A DNA stretch of 64,000 nt from Lentzea xinjiangensis (GCF_900110955.1 NZ_FOFR01000009.1:62001-126000); one strand, 5' to 3'. Positions 1-8,925 are shown, counted from the first letter of the stretch. A program made the numbers and translations. The notes: generated from the sequence alone by a model not told the origin.

Positions 1-16
1 CAGCTCGACCAGCGGG

Positions 17-1114
17 CTAGTCGTCGTCATCGTCATCTCCGTAGTACGGAGGCGGGTCGAGGAGGATCTCCGCGGTGATCGGTGCCGACGCGGTGCTGTC
101 CGGAACCGCAGCCGGGCGGGGCGGGGGCGGAGGGGCGGCGATCGGAATGCCGCCGGAGGGCAGGCCGACCGACGCCCTCGACAGCTGGCTCGCGATGACG
201 GTGGACGCCTGGCTCATGATGCCCTGCACGTCGCTGTGGTTGACCAACCGGTTCTCCAGCAGGGAGCTGAGCAGCTCCTTCGCCGTCTCGAAGTCCATCT
301 GGTCGCGCTGCATGAGCAAGGCGAGCACGTTGTTGACCTCTCCCGGGCTGCTGGCGAGCTGCAGCGCGATGAGCACCTCCTGCCCACCTTCGAGCGCTTG
401 ACCGTAGAAGTCCATCCGCCGTTTGGTCAGGCGCAGCTGGTGTTCGGCCTCAGCCCTTTCACGCGCGTGCCGGTTCGTTTCCTGTGCCTCTTCGAGCGCG
501 GCGTTGCGGTGGATGGTCGTGTTCTGGCGCTCCCACTCCTTGGCGTTCCACTCGTGCTGTTTGCGCTTGCGCAGCTCTTCGAGCGCGGGCCCGTCCAGCG
601 ACAGCGACACCGAGCAGTGGACCAGGAGCACCCCCTGGGGCAGCGGCAGCGGGCCCTGGTCGGAGAAGTAGCGGATCATCGCCCGCTCGGCCGCGGGACG
701 TTCCTCGATCGCGTACGAGGTGCTGATCTCGCGCAACGTCTGCTTCAGGTACGGCGCGAGCACCTGCCCGGCGTCGGACAGGCTCGTGCGCACCGCCTCG
801 CAGGGGTCACCGACCCGCCACCGCGCCGAGACCTCGGCGTGGAACGGGAAGGCGTCCTCCTGGGCGGGCAGGTCCAGGGCGAGGGTGAACGGGTGGACCG
901 CGGTGTCGACCAGGTACACCGTGCGCGGCTTGTTGATCGCGATCTCACCCGCGGTCAGCGGCCGGTCGGACTGGTAGAGCCCGCCTTTGCGGTCCAGGTA
1001 CACGGTGGCGCGCTCGCCTCCGGGCATCGGGCGGTCCCGGAACAGGTCGGACCTGCTCGGCTCCAGCTTGGTGATGAGCGAGGCGGCGGCGGGGCGCTGG
1101 TGTGGCTGGTTCAC
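17..1114 (-). CDS. SPFH-like coiled-coil protein, last gene of the TerY-P-type locus
   Basis: A 365-aa soluble protein not securely assigned to a named family. Residues about 30-190 look beta-rich and end in a segment reminiscent of SPFH/band-7 scaffolds. Residues about 185-245 are a highly charged coiled coil rich in Arg, Glu and Gln. The rest is helical, then proline-rich, and the protein ends in an all-Asp tail after a Tyr-Tyr-Gly. The start is a GTG that overlaps the TGA of the upstream ATPase gene (GTGA), so translation is probably coupled. SPFH-like proteins usually form oligomeric platforms. A scaffold for the neighbouring ATPase and kinases is inference from position only. No catalytic motif or membrane segment is visible. 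Confidence 0.7.
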   Translation of the reverse strand: MNQPHQRPAAASLITKLEPSRSDLFRDRPMPGGERATVYLDRKGGLYQSDRPLTAGEIAINKPRTVYLVDTAVHPFTLALDLPAQEDAFPFHAEVSARWRVGDPCEAVRTSLSDAGQVLAPYLKQTLREISTSYAIEERPAAERAMIRYFSDQGPLPLPQGVLLVHCSVSLSLDGPALEELRKRKQHEWNAKEWERQNTTIHRNAALEEAQETNRHARERAEAEHQLRLTKRRMDFYGQALEGGQEVLIALQLASSPGEVNNVLALLMQRDQMDFETAKELLSSLLENRLVNHSDVQGIMSQASTVIASQLSRASVGLPSGGIPIAAPPPPPRPAAVPDSTASAPITAEILLDPPPYYGDDDDDD

Positions 1115-3372
1115 GGTTGGTAGTCCTCACGGTCGAGTACGGCGACCAGCTCGGCGACGGCGTCGACGGGACCGCGACGGCCCTCCGCCCAGCGGGTCAG
1201 GTTGTGTCGCAGGGTTCTCCGCCTGCTGGGGTTCCTGCTGGCGTCGGCGAGCAACGCCCCCAACGGCTCGCGTTGCGCCGCATCGCGTTGCGCGATGAGC
1301 ACCCAGCGCCGGATGACCTCGTAGGTCTCCGGCATGAAGAACGGGGCCTCCATCGCACGGGCGAGCAGCGTCACGACGGCGTCGCGGTGCTCGCCCTCGG
1401 CGACCCACAACAAGCCGGGCCACGGTTCCGCGCTGCCCTCGACGCCGGCTTCGAGGAACGAGCACAGCTGCAGCACGCAGGTGAGCCCGACCGCGCGCAC
1501 ACCGATCGGCCGGGCCCGCGTCCAGCGCTCCAACGCCTCCAGCACCAGCCCGAGCCGATCCGGGTCGAGGGCCAGGTTCGTGATCGAGTCGGAGATCGCG
1601 ATGACCATCGCGTCCTCGTCGGTGTCGGCCGCCTTGCGCAGCAGCTTGAGCACCCGCGCCGGTTCCACGATCGGCAACGTGCCCAGGATGGCGACCGCGG
1701 CGATCCGGCGACCGGTGGCCGTCTTGCCGCGCAGCCACGACGTGACCATCCGGTTGATCAACGGCTGGAGCTCCGGCTGCATCGTCGGCAACCGCAGCGC
1801 GCCGATCACCGCCTGGCGCTCCCAGTCGTGCCGCACGTCTGCCCACGGTTCGAGCACGTGCCGGCGCACGTGGTCGAACTCCGCGAGGCTCAGCAGGCCG
1901 GCGGCGACCCCCGCACGGGCCCGCACCTGCCGATCCGGTGAGCTGCCGAGGTCGCGCAGCCAGGTGCGCACCACCTGGTGCGCCTCGGGGTACTCGCACC
2001 AGACGTGCTCCAGCACCCGGCGGGGCCTGCGCCGGTCCCGGTACCGCACGACCTGCACCGTCAGGCTGCCGAAATCGCTGTCCTCCACCGATGTGGTGAG
2101 CTCGGCGTGCACCCGCTCGACGAGGCTGAGCCTGCGCACCGCGAAGACCTCGCGCACGCGCGCTCGGCGATCGGGGATCTCGGCTGCCTGGATGGCTTTC
2201 GCCAGCTCGGTCGCGGCCTCGGACACGACCTGCACCGGCATGCCGTCGAACACCGCCAACGCGATCGCGAAGGCCCGCTGCTCGTTGTCTCCGAGGCCGT
2301 CGAACCACTCGCGGAACCCCGAGTCGGCTGTGCGCGTGTAGCTCTGCCGCAGGTCCTCGATGTCCCGCTGTCCCAGGACGATCTGCGACAGGCCCCGGCC
2401 GAACTCGGCGAGGTCCTGTGCGCGCGGGGTGGTGGCGACGACCTCGTCCACCAGCTCACCGAACTCGGGGTGGTCGTCGAGCTGCTGATCCGTCCTCCCG
2501 GCGAGCTTCAGCTGCACCTGGAAGTGGCTCGCCACCACCGCCTTGCCGTCCGCGAGCTGTGCGGTGTCCACGAGGTAGTGGGCGAGCTCGCTCTCCCGCA
2601 TCGCGGTACCGGCGTCGACCAGGACGATCATCCGGGCGCGCGCGCTCTCGAGCTGCCGCTGCCACAGGCCGAGGCTGTACTCGGTCAGCGACGCCGCCTG
2701 GTCCAGCTCCAGCGACTCCAGCAGGTAACCGCGGTCGTCGCGCAACGCCAAGGCGTCCGACGGCGACCGCAGGCTCGTGTCCGGGTTGAGCTTGTCGATC
2801 CCCTCGGCGCACTCGCTGCTCAAGAGGTTCAGCGCGGTCGCCGTCCGGCCCGAGCCGGCAGGTCCGCGCAGCAGCACGATCCACTGCTCGCGCAACCGCT
2901 CCCGCAGCGCCACGTAGCTGGCCGGAGCCACGAAGGTCGCGGTCACCGACCGGATCACCTCCGCGGAGATCGGCCCGCTCGGCACGGCGCGGTAGGACCC
3001 GGCGCCGGACTGGCCGATCACGCCCGCGTCGACGAGGCCGATCGAGCTGTTCATGAAGATGGTGCCGATCGACCGTTCGCCGAGCATGGCCGCCACGGCG
3101 TTCTCCACCGCGCGGGCGTCCTGGCCGAGCTTGCGGGCGTTCCGCGGGTCGGAGGCGTTCCTCTTCGCGTCCGGTGGCTCCTCCTCGCCACGGGCCTTGT
3201 TCGGCTGCTCCTCCTTGGTCTTCTCGGGCTCCTGCTGGGGTTTGGCGTCCCCGCCAGCGCCGGGTGAGCCGGACGGAGGCGGCTGCTGCGCCGGTTCGGG
3301 CGCGGCCGGCGGCGCGGCGGCCGGTGCCGGGTCCACCGGGTCCGCGAGCTTGGCCTGGCCCGCGTCACTCAT
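1111..3372 (-). CDS. P-loop (STAND-like) ATPase with N-terminal amyloid-like motif
   Basis: A 753-aa protein. Residues 1-80 are disordered and rich in Pro, Ala, Glu and Lys. A short motif at 102-116 (I-G-T...S-S-I-G-L-V-D-A) matches the C-terminus of the next upstream gene product. A P-loop NTPase follows: Walker A G-P-A-G-S-G-R-T at 170-177 and a Walker B-like M-I-V-L-V-D-A at 248-254. The remaining 450 residues are Leu/Arg-rich helices, probably a HEAT/TPR-like superstructural sensor. This order (recruitment motif, NTPase, helical repeats) is that of STAND/NLR-type switch proteins, but the exact family was not recognised. ATG start; it overlaps the cyclase-like gene by 8 bases (ATGAGTGA), implying coupled translation. 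Likely the regulated switch of the locus (inference). Confidence 0.75.
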   Translation of the reverse strand: MSDAGQAKLADPVDPAPAAAPPAAPEPAQQPPPSGSPGAGGDAKPQQEPEKTKEEQPNKARGEEEPPDAKRNASDPRNARKLGQDARAVENAVAAMLGERSIGTIFMNSSIGLVDAGVIGQSGAGSYRAVPSGPISAEVIRSVTATFVAPASYVALRERLREQWIVLLRGPAGSGRTATALNLLSSECAEGIDKLNPDTSLRSPSDALALRDDRGYLLESLELDQAASLTEYSLGLWQRQLESARARMIVLVDAGTAMRESELAHYLVDTAQLADGKAVVASHFQVQLKLAGRTDQQLDDHPEFGELVDEVVATTPRAQDLAEFGRGLSQIVLGQRDIEDLRQSYTRTADSGFREWFDGLGDNEQRAFAIALAVFDGMPVQVVSEAATELAKAIQAAEIPDRRARVREVFAVRRLSLVERVHAELTTSVEDSDFGSLTVQVVRYRDRRRPRRVLEHVWCEYPEAHQVVRTWLRDLGSSPDRQVRARAGVAAGLLSLAEFDHVRRHVLEPWADVRHDWERQAVIGALRLPTMQPELQPLINRMVTSWLRGKTATGRRIAAVAILGTLPIVEPARVLKLLRKAADTDEDAMVIAISDSITNLALDPDRLGLVLEALERWTRARPIGVRAVGLTCVLQLCSFLEAGVEGSAEPWPGLLWVAEGEHRDAVVTLLARAMEAPFFMPETYEVIRRWVLIAQRDAAQREPLGALLADASRNPSRRRTLRHNLTRWAEGRRGPVDAVAELVAVLDREDYQP

Positions 3373-4087
3373 GGCGTTTGCCGCCGAACCGGCTGCGCGC
3401 GTCGACCCGGTCGATCGAGCTGCCGCTGATGAGGGTGCCCACGGTGGCCTGGCTGAGGTCCAGGTTCCCGCCGGAGACGCCCGGTGGCGACGACGGCGGC
3501 GGTCCGGGCTCCGCGGGTGGCTGCGGCACCGGCGGGCTGCTGTAGCCGGGCACCCGTGCCCACGCGAAGCCGCTCCTGATCTCGCGGAAGCTGTCCCGCG
3601 GCAGCCCGCGGTAGCGGTGCTTCACCACGGTCTCGTAGACGTGGTCGGAGACGATCACGACCGCTTGCCCCCGCTGCGCCGCCTCCAGCGTCAGCTTCGC
3701 CTCGGGAGCATCGCAGATGCGGAACGTCCGGGTCAGCTCCTCACCGCTCCAGCCGCGGAAGTCGCGGTGCACCAGTCCGGAGTGGACCGCGATGCGCAGC
3801 CGCAACCAGTCCGTGGGAACGACCGTCGCGTTGTACCGGGTCAGCTCGTCGACCAACGTGTCCGTCAGCGATACCAGAACGTCCAGCACGCTCGCGTCCG
3901 CGACGACGAGGAACCCGTCGCCCCTGTCCTCGACGGCGGCCTTGCCACCCATCAGCTCGGCGGCGCTCATCGCCTTGTTCAGCATGGAGTAGAGCTGACG
4001 GCGCAGCAGCGCCAGCTCCTCGTTCCCCCGGTCGCTCGACTTCTCCACGTCCACCACCAAGAACGTCCTGGTGACCGGTTCGCTCAT
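3365..4087 (-). CDS. Class III nucleotide-cyclase-like protein with C-terminal amyloid-like motif
   Basis: 240 aa. Residues 8-180 match a class III adenylate/guanylate cyclase fold: a first acidic strand F-L-V-V-D-V with candidate metal ligand Asp13, a second at R-G-D-G-F (Asp57), and the typical R-I-A-V-H-S-G followed by W-S-G-E and an R-I-C-D-A-P-E-A stretch. Whether it makes a cyclic nucleotide is unknown. A Pro-rich linker (183-205) leads to a C-terminal motif at 216-230, V-G-T...S-S-I-D-R-V-D-A, nearly repeated in the downstream ATPase. The start was set at the ATG five bases after an AGGAG site. An upstream in-frame start at 4123 would run into the preceding gene. The gap to the peptidase gene is 11 bases. 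Confidence 0.75.
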   Translation of the reverse strand: MSEPVTRTFLVVDVEKSSDRGNEELALLRRQLYSMLNKAMSAAELMGGKAAVEDRGDGFLVVADASVLDVLVSLTDTLVDELTRYNATVVPTDWLRLRIAVHSGLVHRDFRGWSGEELTRTFRICDAPEAKLTLEAAQRGQAVVIVSDHVYETVVKHRYRGLPRDSFREIRSGFAWARVPGYSSPPVPQPPAEPGPPPSSPPGVSGGNLDLSQATVGTLISGSSIDRVDARSRFGGKRHE

Positions 4088-4098
4088 GTCATCTCCTC

Positions 4099-4803
4099 TC
4101 ACGGCAGGTCTCCTCGGGTGCACACGTGGTCGAGCACAGCGGCGATCCCGTGGCGCACAACGGCTTCGCGCACGAGGCGATATCCACCGCCGTACACCGG
4201 ATCAGGGTTTTCCAGCGCGGACCGGCGGAGCTCGTCGGCGAACGGCGTGCCCTGGCGCTTGAGCCAAGCACCGGCGAACAACTCGCACACGCCCTCTTCC
4301 AGGGTGTGGTCGAGGCCGACCGCGCCGCGCTGTGCGAGCCAGGCGTGGCCGATCTCGTGCACGACCGTCGCGCAGAACTGGGTTTCGGTGAGGCCGCCGG
4401 CGACCTCGATGCCGAGGACGTCCGTCACCGAGGTCTCCACCCAGACGCGTTGCAGGGTCCGGCCGAGGCACAAGGTCCGGCTGCCGAGGTTGATGGCGTC
4501 GGGGTCGACCAGGGTGACCCGGACCCGTTGTGCCAGAGCGATGCCGAGCGCCGCCATGTCGGCGCGCACTCGCGGGATGTGCCTTCTGGCGTGTTCCTGG
4601 GTCTCCACCGCGGCGCGCACGCAGGTGGGGCAGCGAACGGTCGTCGCGGTGAAACGGGCCCAGCTCCGCTCTCCGGAGTGCCGCGGCCGCACGCACAACG
4701 CGCACCTGTCCGCGACCTGGTGCGTGACGCAGGTCGCCTCTCCGTGCAACGAGATCTCGTAGGTGTTCGCCGGCGGCCGTCCGCAGACCGTGCAGGAGAT
4801 CAT
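4099..4803 (-). CDS. Zinc-ribbon/LIM-like plus DA1-like zinc metallopeptidase
   Basis: 234 aa. The N-terminal third has paired Cys/His ligands (Cys4, Cys7, Cys25, His28, Cys34, Cys37, Cys58, Cys61), as in LIM or treble-clef zinc domains. The C-terminal half holds H-E-I-G-H-A-W-L at 149-156, followed by L-E-E-G-V-C-E-L at 168-175. That spacing and wording closely follow the DA1-like peptidase domain of plant DA1 (HExxHAWL then EEGxC), with the glutamates as third metal ligand. A zinc-dependent protease is likely; its substrate is unknown, perhaps a partner from the same operon. The start is the ATG overlapping the TGA of the upstream kinase gene (ATGA); a start at 4818 is possible. A bacterial copy inside a vWA/kinase/phosphatase operon is unusual. 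Confidence 0.8.
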   Translation of the reverse strand: MISCTVCGRPPANTYEISLHGEATCVTHQVADRCALCVRPRHSGERSWARFTATTVRCPTCVRAAVETQEHARRHIPRVRADMAALGIALAQRVRVTLVDPDAINLGSRTLCLGRTLQRVWVETSVTDVLGIEVAGGLTETQFCATVVHEIGHAWLAQRGAVGLDHTLEEGVCELFAGAWLKRQGTPFADELRRSALENPDPVYGGGYRLVREAVVRHGIAAVLDHVCTRGDLP

Positions 4804-5759
4804 GTGGCCTGCACCCACCTCTTGGTCCTCGGGTCGCGCTTCCAGCCCGGGGTGGACGTGGCCGCGGGCGGGGGAGGCGGCGGAGTGCTCTGCCGCCGGG
4901 GTGCGATCAGCAGGCCGTCGAGGTAGCGGCCCCAGTCCTGGGCGGTCGGCCGGTCGGCCGGACGCCGGCTCAACGAGGCCCGCAACAGCTTGCGGCCTTC
5001 CGGCGCGAGCACCGCGTCGGCCCTGGCCGGGTCACGGGACACCGAGGCCATCGGGCCGGGGCCGAGGCACCGCAGCACGAACAGCCCGAACTTGTAGAGG
5101 TCGGTCGCCTGGCTCAGCGTGTCCTCCGGAGGCTCCCAGTCTGGGGCGTTGAGCTGCCGGACGACCGCGGCCGCTCCCTTGATCCGGATGGCGTCGCAGT
5201 CGACGATCACCACGCATGGCCGGGCGTCGAGCCGGAACACCGCGTTCTTCGCGTTGATGTCACCGATGACCAGCTCGTTGCGGTGCAACAGGTGCAGCGC
5301 GGCGGCGAAGTCCCGGCACACGGTCAGCCGCTCGGCGTCCGTCGGTGCCGGCATGCCGAGCCGGGCGGCGCGGCCGGGATCGATGAACAGGTGCTGCACC
5401 TCGCGCAGCGTCCGCTTGGGCTGCCCGCTGGGCAGCACCCGGTTCTCGAAGAACCCGCTGGGGATGAGCGGCATCAGCACACCGCTCACCGCCCCGCCCT
5501 GCTCCACGATCCGCACCGGCCACGCGGCGAGCCGATCGAGCCGCGACCGCGTCATGACGTCCATCCGCAGCCGTCGCGCCACGACGGCGCTCAACCCGTG
5601 CGGCGGCTCGTGGCCGGGCTTGTACTGCTTGTACACCAACGGTCCTGCCACGTCGTCGAGCGTGATGGCCGGCGCCAGGAAGACCTTGGCCTGACCACCA
5701 GCGCCGATCTGCCCGCCGAGCGGGCCGACCTCGTGCAGTCCGATGGTGTGGGACCTCAC
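4800..5759 (-). CDS. Atypical protein kinase of TerY-P type (kinase 1)
   Basis: About 319 aa. Kinase landmarks: glycine loop G-A-G-G-Q-A near residue 19, candidate ATP lysine Lys44 (L-V-Y-K-Q-Y), catalytic segment G-D-I-N-A-K-N at 166-172, where GDI replaces HRD, and a metal-binding D-C-D at 187-189 in place of DFG. A later D-W..P-P-E segment resembles the activation-segment end. The C-terminus is Pro-rich and ends in a short Trp/Arg motif. HRD and DFG replacements occur in the kinases of TerY-P triads, so it is probably active on Ser/Thr (inference). The chosen GTG overlaps the PP2C stop (GTGA), as at other junctions here; a GTG at 5777 is equally readable. It shares order and many residues with kinase 2 at 8922-10343. 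Confidence 0.85.
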   Translation of the reverse strand: MRSHTIGLHEVGPLGGQIGAGGQAKVFLAPAITLDDVAGPLVYKQYKPGHEPPHGLSAVVARRLRMDVMTRSRLDRLAAWPVRIVEQGGAVSGVLMPLIPSGFFENRVLPSGQPKRTLREVQHLFIDPGRAARLGMPAPTDAERLTVCRDFAAALHLLHRNELVIGDINAKNAVFRLDARPCVVIVDCDAIRIKGAAAVVRQLNAPDWEPPEDTLSQATDLYKFGLFVLRCLGPGPMASVSRDPARADAVLAPEGRKLLRASLSRRPADRPTAQDWGRYLDGLLIAPRRQSTPPPPPPAATSTPGWKRDPRTKRWVQAT

Positions 5760-6730
5760 CGACCGTTCACCGGCCACACCGCCACCACCGTGCGATCGTC
5801 GTCGAAGCTCTTGCGCGCGAAGCCGATCTGCCCCGCGAACTCCAGCCCGGACGCGGGCGGGCGTTCCCAGACGTCGGCGAGGAACCGGCCGACCGGACCC
5901 GTGCCCTGCCCGAGCGGGTCGCCGATGCCGTCGGTCATCAGCACCAGCGCCTCACCGGCGCGCACGGTCGTCCGCACCGGCACCGGTTCGGTGGCGGGTG
6001 GCAGCGGAAGGGCGTGCACGGTCGGCGAGAACACCTCGGCCCCGTCGTTCTTGACCGCCTCCTGCGGTTCCCACCGGCCGCCCTCGCGCAGCACCCACGC
6101 CGAGGTGTCGCCCACCGTCACCACGTGCACGGCGTGCGTGCCGTCCACGGCGTGCAAGTCGATGACGGCGTACAGCACGGTGGTCGCGAGGCGCTGCGCC
6201 ACCTCGCGGACGTCGCACTTCTCCGCGTCCAGGTCGTCTCTGCCGCGCAGCAGCTTCCGGCCGTTGCGCTCGATCATGACGGCGACTCCCCTGATGAACT
6301 GCCCCCAGGGCAGGTCAGCCGGTTCGGTGCGGTCCAGGAGGCCGGCGAGCCACCTCGCGCCGCCCTTCGCGGCGATCATGGCCGCCTTGTGGGACAGCTC
6401 GCCCGAGGAGACCCCGTCCGCGACGCAGACCACCAGGTACCGCCCGTTCGCGGTCCGGCGGAACCCGTACTCGTCCTGCCGCACCTTCCCGTAGGCCCGG
6501 TGCGCCAAGCCGCGCACGCTGGCGGCCCGCACCTCGACGATCCGCGCCCGCCCTTCGCGCAACGCGAACGCGTCCAGCACGGTGTCCTTGCGGTCCCACG
6601 CGGACTCGTCGGGCAGGGGCACCACGCCCGCGGCGGCGCGGCCGGGGTCGCCCACCACGAACGGCTCGACGTACCCCTGCCACTTCCCCTCCGGCACCGG
6701 TCGCACCGGGCCCTCTTCCGGCGCCGCCAT
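5756..6730 (-). CDS. PP2C-type protein phosphatase of TerY-P triad
   Basis: 324 aa. The PP2C motifs appear in order: G-K-V-R-Q-D-E-Y-G (81-89), V-A-D-G-V-S-S-G (103-110), T-V-G-D-T-S, M-T-D-G-I-G-D, and a final D-D-D-R-T. The conserved aspartates provide the two-metal centre that removes phosphate from Ser/Thr. About 70 residues before the catalytic domain are of unknown role. The ATG shares one base with the stop of the vWA gene (TGATG). Position between the vWA protein and kinase 1 is the classic TerY-P arrangement, so it probably reverses phosphorylation of the vWA protein or other operon products (inference). Confidence 0.9.
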   Translation of the reverse strand: MAAPEEGPVRPVPEGKWQGYVEPFVVGDPGRAAAGVVPLPDESAWDRKDTVLDAFALREGRARIVEVRAASVRGLAHRAYGKVRQDEYGFRRTANGRYLVVCVADGVSSGELSHKAAMIAAKGGARWLAGLLDRTEPADLPWGQFIRGVAVMIERNGRKLLRGRDDLDAEKCDVREVAQRLATTVLYAVIDLHAVDGTHAVHVVTVGDTSAWVLREGGRWEPQEAVKNDGAEVFSPTVHALPLPPATEPVPVRTTVRAGEALVLMTDGIGDPLGQGTGPVGRFLADVWERPPASGLEFAGQIGFARKSFDDDRTVVAVWPVNGR

Positions 6731-7443
6731 CAGACGAAGTCGTCGGACGAGTGGGCGCTGATCCCCGCGGGCAGGTCCTGCTTGGCCGGGAGGATCATGC
6801 CCGAGCTGCCCTGCGCCATGCTCTGCCCCGAGGCCAGCATGCTGGAGATGAGGATCTCCGCGATGGCCGCGATCGCGTCCGCCGGGTTCTGCCCCTTCTC
6901 CATCAGGTACATCTGCATCTGCTTCGGCCCGGAGGCCGGGTGGATCAGCGTCGCGAGCGTCCTCGGGTTCGCCGAGTCGACGCCGCAGGGCACGAAGTTC
7001 GGGTAGGTGGGGAAACCCGCCGTCAGGTCCTGGAACGCCGTGCGCCACTCGTGCTCGGGGTCGGTCGGCTCGCCGTCGCTGATGAAGAACACCGCCGGCC
7101 GGTGCACGAGGTACCCGTCGGCCTTCAGCTGCTTGACGTTGACCTCGATCTCCGACCGCAGCAGGCGGAACGCCGCCGCGTACGACGTGGCACCGCGAAT
7201 CGTGAGCGACGGCAACGAGCTGTGCTGGTCGAGCACGTCGCACAACGGCAGGCGCACCTGCGCGTCGGAGCCGAAGTCGATCACGCAGAACCGCACCTTG
7301 TCCGCGAGGATCGGCGCCTCGGCGAGGGCGTCGACGACCTGCGGCATGATCCTGTTCGCTTGGTCGAGCTTGTCCCCCGACATCGACGCCGAGACGTCGA
7401 TGAGGACGTAGAACGGGAGGATCTTGGCTTTCTCGCTCTCCAT
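6730..7443 (-). CDS. TerY-like von Willebrand factor A protein
   Basis: 237 aa, essentially a single vWA domain. The MIDAS metal site is complete: D-V-S-A-S at 16-20, the Thr within R-G-A-T-S-Y and the Asp within I-S-D-G-E. This resembles TerY of tellurium-resistance-associated systems. vWA proteins of this type act as metal-dependent binding hubs and as phosphorylation targets of the paired kinase and phosphatase. An AGGAG site lies nine bases before the ATG, so the start is well supported. It follows the DUF4407 gene by 15 bases and is joined to the PP2C gene by a one-base overlap. Confidence 0.9.
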   Translation of the reverse strand: MESEKAKILPFYVLIDVSASMSGDKLDQANRIMPQVVDALAEAPILADKVRFCVIDFGSDAQVRLPLCDVLDQHSSLPSLTIRGATSYAAAFRLLRSEIEVNVKQLKADGYLVHRPAVFFISDGEPTDPEHEWRTAFQDLTAGFPTYPNFVPCGVDSANPRTLATLIHPASGPKQMQMYLMEKGQNPADAIAAIAEILISSMLASGQSMAQGSSGMILPAKQDLPAGISAHSSDDFV

Positions 7444-7458
7444 GGGGAGCTTCTCCTG

Positions 7459-8925
7459 TCAGGGGTTGGGGGTGGGGGTCGAACCGTTGACACGCCGGAC
7501 GATCGGCATGGTGGCGTTGGGGTCGGCACCGGCGGGGACGTGGAAGGTCGCGCCGTTGGGGTGCGCCGCGTGCCTCGGCCGGCCGATGCCGTGCCCGGTG
7601 CTCACCGGCCCCTGGTGACCGACGTTCGCCTTGTACCAGTCGTCGAGCTCCTCGTCCGCCCGCAGCTTGGCGAGGTCGCTCCACACCTTGATCGCGTTCA
7701 TCGCGATCTTGAGCTGTTCGTCGGCGACCGCCCGCGACGTCTGCGCGCGCATCGCCGCCTGGCCGGCCAGCCGTTGCTGCTCCTCGTCGAACCGGTACTT
7801 CGCCTGCAGCAGCGCGATGTCGCGGTCCCTATCGGCCCACGCCTCGTCGTCGACGTCGGCGCCCTCGTCGGCGCGGCGAGCGAGGCTGTCGTAGAGCGAC
7901 TCCTTGCCGAACAGGCTGAGCAGCTTGACGATCACCGGGAGCAGCTCGATGCTCAGGAACAGCAGGAACAACATGAAGTCGGCCTTGCCGCCGCTGTCGC
8001 GGTTCGCGGTGATGCGGTCGAGCGCCTCGAGCCGGGCGAGCAGCCCCGTGTCCCCCGCGGCGGCCTTGAAGCCCTGGTCGGTCAGGTTCTCGGCCTGCTC
8101 GCGCAGCACCGCCAGCTCGCCCTGCACGCCCGGCAACCGCCGGCTGGCGGCGTCGGTGGCGGTCGACGCTCCGTCGGCGATGCGCTTGTTGACGCGGGCG
8201 GTCGTCTCGTCGAGGTCCTTGACGGCCTTGTCCAGCTTGGCCTTCGCCTCGTCCGCGACGGCCTTCTTCTGCCGGTAGGCCTCGCCGTCGCCTTCCTTGC
8301 GGGTACCGCAGCTGCCGTCGTACTCGCACTGGGCCAGCCGGGCCGCCTCCGTGTAGGTCTTCTCGGCGTTGTCCCGCACGACCTGCGCGGCCTTGACGTC
8401 CGGGTCCTCGGCGGCGGTGGTGACGGCACGGCCGGAGAGGACCTCGAGCAGCCCGCGCTCCTCGTCCTCCAGCTCCTTGATCTTCTTCAGCGCCTCCTCG
8501 GTCCTGGCCTGGTTGCGCTGGACCGACTCGACCTGCATCACGACGAGCTCGTTGCGGATCTCCGGTTCGAAGATCTTCAGCACCAGGGGCACCGAGATCA
8601 CCGTGCCGATGACGACCGCGAGCGCGACGCGCGGCAGTGCGACGAAGAAGTTGAGCCACTTGCTGTTGTTGCGCGTCATCGTCACGACGAGCATGCGGTC
8701 GAGGTTGAAGACGACGAGGCCCCAGCCGATCGCGACGGCGACCGCGACCGCGATCGGCAGCTCGAGCTGGGAGGTCATCGCGAAGTACGCCGACAGCGCG
8801 CCGACGGCGGCGGTGCTCAGCAGCACACCGCCCATGGCGGCGTGCTTGCCGAGATCGCCCGGCGCCTTCTGGAGGATGTCCGCTCGTGCACCTGACAGCC
8901 GCGCGAGCCAGCGCATCACGCTCAT
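7459..8925 (-). CDS. DUF4407-domain membrane protein
   Basis: 488 aa. Three hydrophobic segments near the N-terminus (about 30-50, 56-76 and 97-118) enclose an F-N-L-D-R-M motif typical of DUF4407. A long charged coiled coil (about 130-290) follows, then a fourth hydrophobic segment (about 322-345). The C-terminal cytoplasmic part is again helical and charged and ends in a low-complexity tail. It probably anchors the locus at the membrane or senses envelope stress (inference; DUF4407 has no established activity). The ATG overlaps the stop of kinase 2 by four bases. Confidence 0.85.
   Translation of the reverse strand: MSVMRWLARLSGARADILQKAPGDLGKHAAMGGVLLSTAAVGALSAYFAMTSQLELPIAVAVAVAIGWGLVVFNLDRMLVVTMTRNNSKWLNFFVALPRVALAVVIGTVISVPLVLKIFEPEIRNELVVMQVESVQRNQARTEEALKKIKELEDEERGLLEVLSGRAVTTAAEDPDVKAAQVVRDNAEKTYTEAARLAQCEYDGSCGTRKEGDGEAYRQKKAVADEAKAKLDKAVKDLDETTARVNKRIADGASTATDAASRRLPGVQGELAVLREQAENLTDQGFKAAAGDTGLLARLEALDRITANRDSGGKADFMLFLLFLSIELLPVIVKLLSLFGKESLYDSLARRADEGADVDDEAWADRDRDIALLQAKYRFDEEQQRLAGQAAMRAQTSRAVADEQLKIAMNAIKVWSDLAKLRADEELDDWYKANVGHQGPVSTGHGIGRPRHAAHPNGATFHVPAGADPNATMPIVRRVNGSTPTPNP

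Noticed and set aside
5756-7684. A 642-codon frame spanning PP2C and vWA genes
   Set aside because: Only the last 324 codons are PP2C; the rest is the reverse-frame shadow of the vWA and DUF4407 genes, Arg/Gly/Pro-rich and unlike proteins.
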